A DNA stretch of 64,000 bases from contig NZ_CAJUBO010000001.1 in assembly GCF_910584445.1 (NCBI RefSeq), positions 97,603-161,602 of the forward strand, in the 5' to 3' direction. This DNA comes from an uncultured Desulfovibrio sp. (GTDB lineage: Bacteria; Desulfobacterota; Desulfovibrionia; Desulfovibrionales; Desulfovibrionaceae). The number at the start of each line of letters is the position of its first letter. Position 1 is the stretch's first letter. The notes beneath the pieces were generated by a model. That model worked only from the letters and a program-made list of their open reading frames with translations. It had not been told where the DNA came from and did not search any database. Positions 62,587 to 64,000 of this stretch are shown here, one piece after another. A program made the translations under genes and the position numbers.

Positions 62587-63090
62587 TTACTGGCAGCACT
62601 CCCCGACCTTGAAGAAGGCCGCGGCGCCCGCGCCACAGACAGGGCAGGACTCCACCGGACCCTGATGGGTGTAGCCGCAGATCTTGCAGACGTAATAGTC
62701 CTCGTTGGAGATCTTGGAGGGATTCTCCATGGCCTTCTTGTACAGGCTGGCGTGGATCTCCTCCACCTTGTTGACGTAGCCGAAGTATTTTGCCACGGCG
62801 GTCTTGCCTTCGGCTTCGGCGTCCCTGATCATCTCGGGGTACATCTTGGTGTATTCGTGCGTCTCGCCGGCGAGGGCGTCCTTGAGGTTCTCGGCGGTGG
62901 TGCCGATCTTGCCCGCGTTCTTGAGGTGGTTCAGGGCGTGAACGGTCTCGGAGGCGGCGGCGGCGCGGAAGAGCTTGGCGATCTGGGGCATGCCCTCCTG
63001 ATCGGCGGCCTTGGCGAAGGCGAGGTATTTGCGGTTGGCCTGGGATTCGCCGGCAAAGGCGTCCATCAGGTTCTGGTCGGTTTTGCTCAT
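62587..63090 (-). CDS. rbr: Rubrerythrin
   Basis: A 167-residue diiron peroxidase. The four-helix domain carries the metal-ligand motifs FAGESQANRKY, ASETVHALNHLK, AGETHEYTKMYPEM and VEEIHASLYKKA. A C-terminal rubredoxin-like domain has two Cys pairs (CKICGYTH, CPVCGAGA). Rubrerythrin reduces hydrogen peroxide to water and is a main oxidative-stress defence of sulfate reducers. The start follows AGGAGGAAATCC, and the gene has its own promoter and terminator. The C-terminus adds a short ECCQ not essential to the family. Confidence 0.97.
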   Translation of the reverse strand: MSKTDQNLMDAFAGESQANRKYLAFAKAADQEGMPQIAKLFRAAAASETVHALNHLKNAGKIGTTAENLKDALAGETHEYTKMYPEMIRDAEAEGKTAVAKYFGYVNKVEEIHASLYKKAMENPSKISNEDYYVCKICGYTHQGPVESCPVCGAGAAAFFKVGECCQ

Positions 63091-63139
63091 GGATTTCCTC
63101 CTCATGTTTCGATGGTGTCCTATAAACAGGAGCAATTCC

Positions 63140-63168
63140 TATTTAAGGCAGATTCTCACCTTTGTAAA
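63140..63168 (-). promoter_or_regulatory. Promoter of rubrerythrin
   Basis: On the minus strand TTTACA (63168-63163), a 17-base spacer and TAAATA (63145-63140). The leader would be about 40 bases. No clear PerR box was recognised. Confidence 0.6.
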
Positions 63169-64000
63169 GGGGTTTCTGGAGAAATATCTCGCCTGGCCGG
63201 CAGACGTGCGCCGGGGATGAGGGCGCCGGGGCAGAAACGCAGGATGCAGGCCGTCAGCCCCAGAAAGGTGAGCGCCTCCACGGCCACGGGCAGCAGCGCG
63301 CCCCCCGCGAGGCCGAAGCGGGCGCCCAGCAGGGCGGCCAGAGGCAGGCCGAGGAGCGCCGCGCCCCACTGCACCAGGGTCTGCGCGCGCTCCAGGCCCA
63401 GCGGCACCAGCACCTGCGCGCCCAGGACCATGTCGCAGCCGAGCAGGGGCGCGAGCAGGAGCATCAGCCGGAGCACGGGGACGGCTTCGTCATAGCCCGC
63501 CCCGAGGGCCAGACGGATGAGCCAGGGCGCGGTGAGCCACGCCAGGGCCGCCGCGAGCAGCATGCAGCCGGTGGATGCGCCCGTGAAAAGCAGGAGGAGG
63601 CGCGCCGTGCGGGGCGAGCGCCGCCCGCGCAGGGCGCAGAGTTCCGGGAAGAGCGTCTGGACCGCCGGCTTGAGCAGGCTGACCAGCGCGCGGACGATCT
63701 TGTTCACGGCCACGAGCAGGCCCATGTCGGCGGCAGTGAGAAAGTAGCCGAGCACGAGCTGGCCGCCGCTGGTGGAAAGGACCGGCGCCACGGACCCGGC
63801 AAAGAGCGTGCGCGTGCGGCCGAGGGCGCGCCAGCCGGCCGCAAGGCTCAGGCGCGCCCCCCAGGCGCGCATGAGTCCGAGGGAAAGGCCGGCATAGACA
63901 AGCCCCTTGCAGAGCGCGGCAAAGAGCAGGTAGAGCGGCCAGGCTTCCGGCCTGCGGATGCAGAGGAAGGTGAGCGCCAGGGCGCCGAGCGAGGAACCCA
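63156..64000 (-). CDS. Polysaccharide flippase-type membrane protein (Wzx/MATE-like), 5' end outside the window
   Basis: The frame is open to the right edge, so the visible 280 residues are the C-terminal part. Repeated hydrophobic segments (APVLSTSGGQLVLGYFLTAADMGLLVAVNKI and LLAPLLGCDMVLGAQVLVPLGL regions) suit the oligosaccharide-flippase fold. MGLLVAVNKIVRALVSLLKPAVQTLFPEL resembles the Wzx-type helix 7-8 region. An in-frame ATG at 63872 exists, but hydrophobic sequence continues upstream of it, so it is not the start. It probably moves lipid-linked sugars across the inner membrane. Confidence 0.7.
   Translation of the reverse strand, partial: GSSLGALALTFLCIRRPEAWPLYLLFAALCKGLVYAGLSLGLMRAWGARLSLAAGWRALGRTRTLFAGSVAPVLSTSGGQLVLGYFLTAADMGLLVAVNKIVRALVSLLKPAVQTLFPELCALRGRRSPRTARLLLLFTGASTGCMLLAAALAWLTAPWLIRLALGAGYDEAVPVLRLMLLLAPLLGCDMVLGAQVLVPLGLERAQTLVQWGAALLGLPLAALLGARFGLAGGALLPVAVEALTFLGLTACILRFCPGALIPGARLPARRDISPETPLQR

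Noticed and set aside
63156..63872. Treating the ATG at 63872 as the start of the flippase gene.
   Set aside because: The same frame stays open to the window edge and encodes further membrane-type sequence, so the gene is truncated by the window rather than starting there.

Overview
The window is GC-rich chromosomal DNA whose gene content fits a sulfate-reducing deltaproteobacterium of the Desulfovibrio type. The evidence is a rubrerythrin, a giant FAD/Fe-S D-lactate-dehydrogenase-like protein, a FeoB-associated cysteine-rich protein, cobalamin genes (cbiA, cbiC), and housekeeping genes with GC-rich third positions. This assignment is inferred from gene content and is not proven by a marker gene.

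Layout. 1-0.6 kb: tail of a probable feoB, a small Cys-rich membrane protein and a Dabb-domain protein. 0.6-2.4 kb: typA/bipA. 2.7-8.5 kb: a five-gene sugar module (KdnB-like iron alcohol dehydrogenase, WcbI-like protein, DegT aminotransferase, a cytidylyltransferase/SpsG-PseG fusion and an SpsF-like cytidylyltransferase). It looks like a pathway that oxidises, aminates and CMP-activates a sugar. 8.6-17.5 kb: glpQ-like esterase, EamA transporter, rlpA, pdxS-pdxT (vitamin B6), proC, ctpA and dacA.

17.6-35.6 kb: a glycan island. It begins at a tRNA-Ser(CGA) gene followed by a truncated P4-type integrase. It then holds a long minus-strand run of genes which, in transcription order, is: degenerate tyrosine recombinase, GT4 glycosyltransferase, flippase-type ABC transporter, manB, manC, gmd, radical-SAM/SPASM enzyme, glycosyltransferase-methyltransferase fusion, a triple glycosyltransferase of 1245 residues, a sugar C-methyltransferase-like protein and another methyltransferase. 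The first genes have host-like GC. The distal ones are AT-rich, with a composition break inside the radical-SAM gene. Upstream of the recombinase-like gene, two 13-bp sites lie in inverted orientation around an AT-rich segment that holds a promoter-like sequence. This may be a phase-variable or looping control region for the whole glycan operon.

36.4-49.2 kb: an outer-membrane beta-barrel protein, a small unknown protein, a CAU-anticodon tRNA, rlmN, panC, metK, an SPFH/NfeD membrane pair separated by repeat elements, an unknown protein, then pnp, rpsO and truB. 49.3-55.0 kb: a minus-strand run with cbiC, cbiA, a 78-residue unknown, mltG, ruvX, trpS and a site-2-type protease. 55.1-60.9 kb: a large membrane protein coupled to the lactate-dehydrogenase-like gene. 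61.1-64 kb: an unusual glycan-type protein, rubrerythrin and a truncated flippase gene running off the right edge. No CRISPR array, rRNA or intact insertion sequence was seen.
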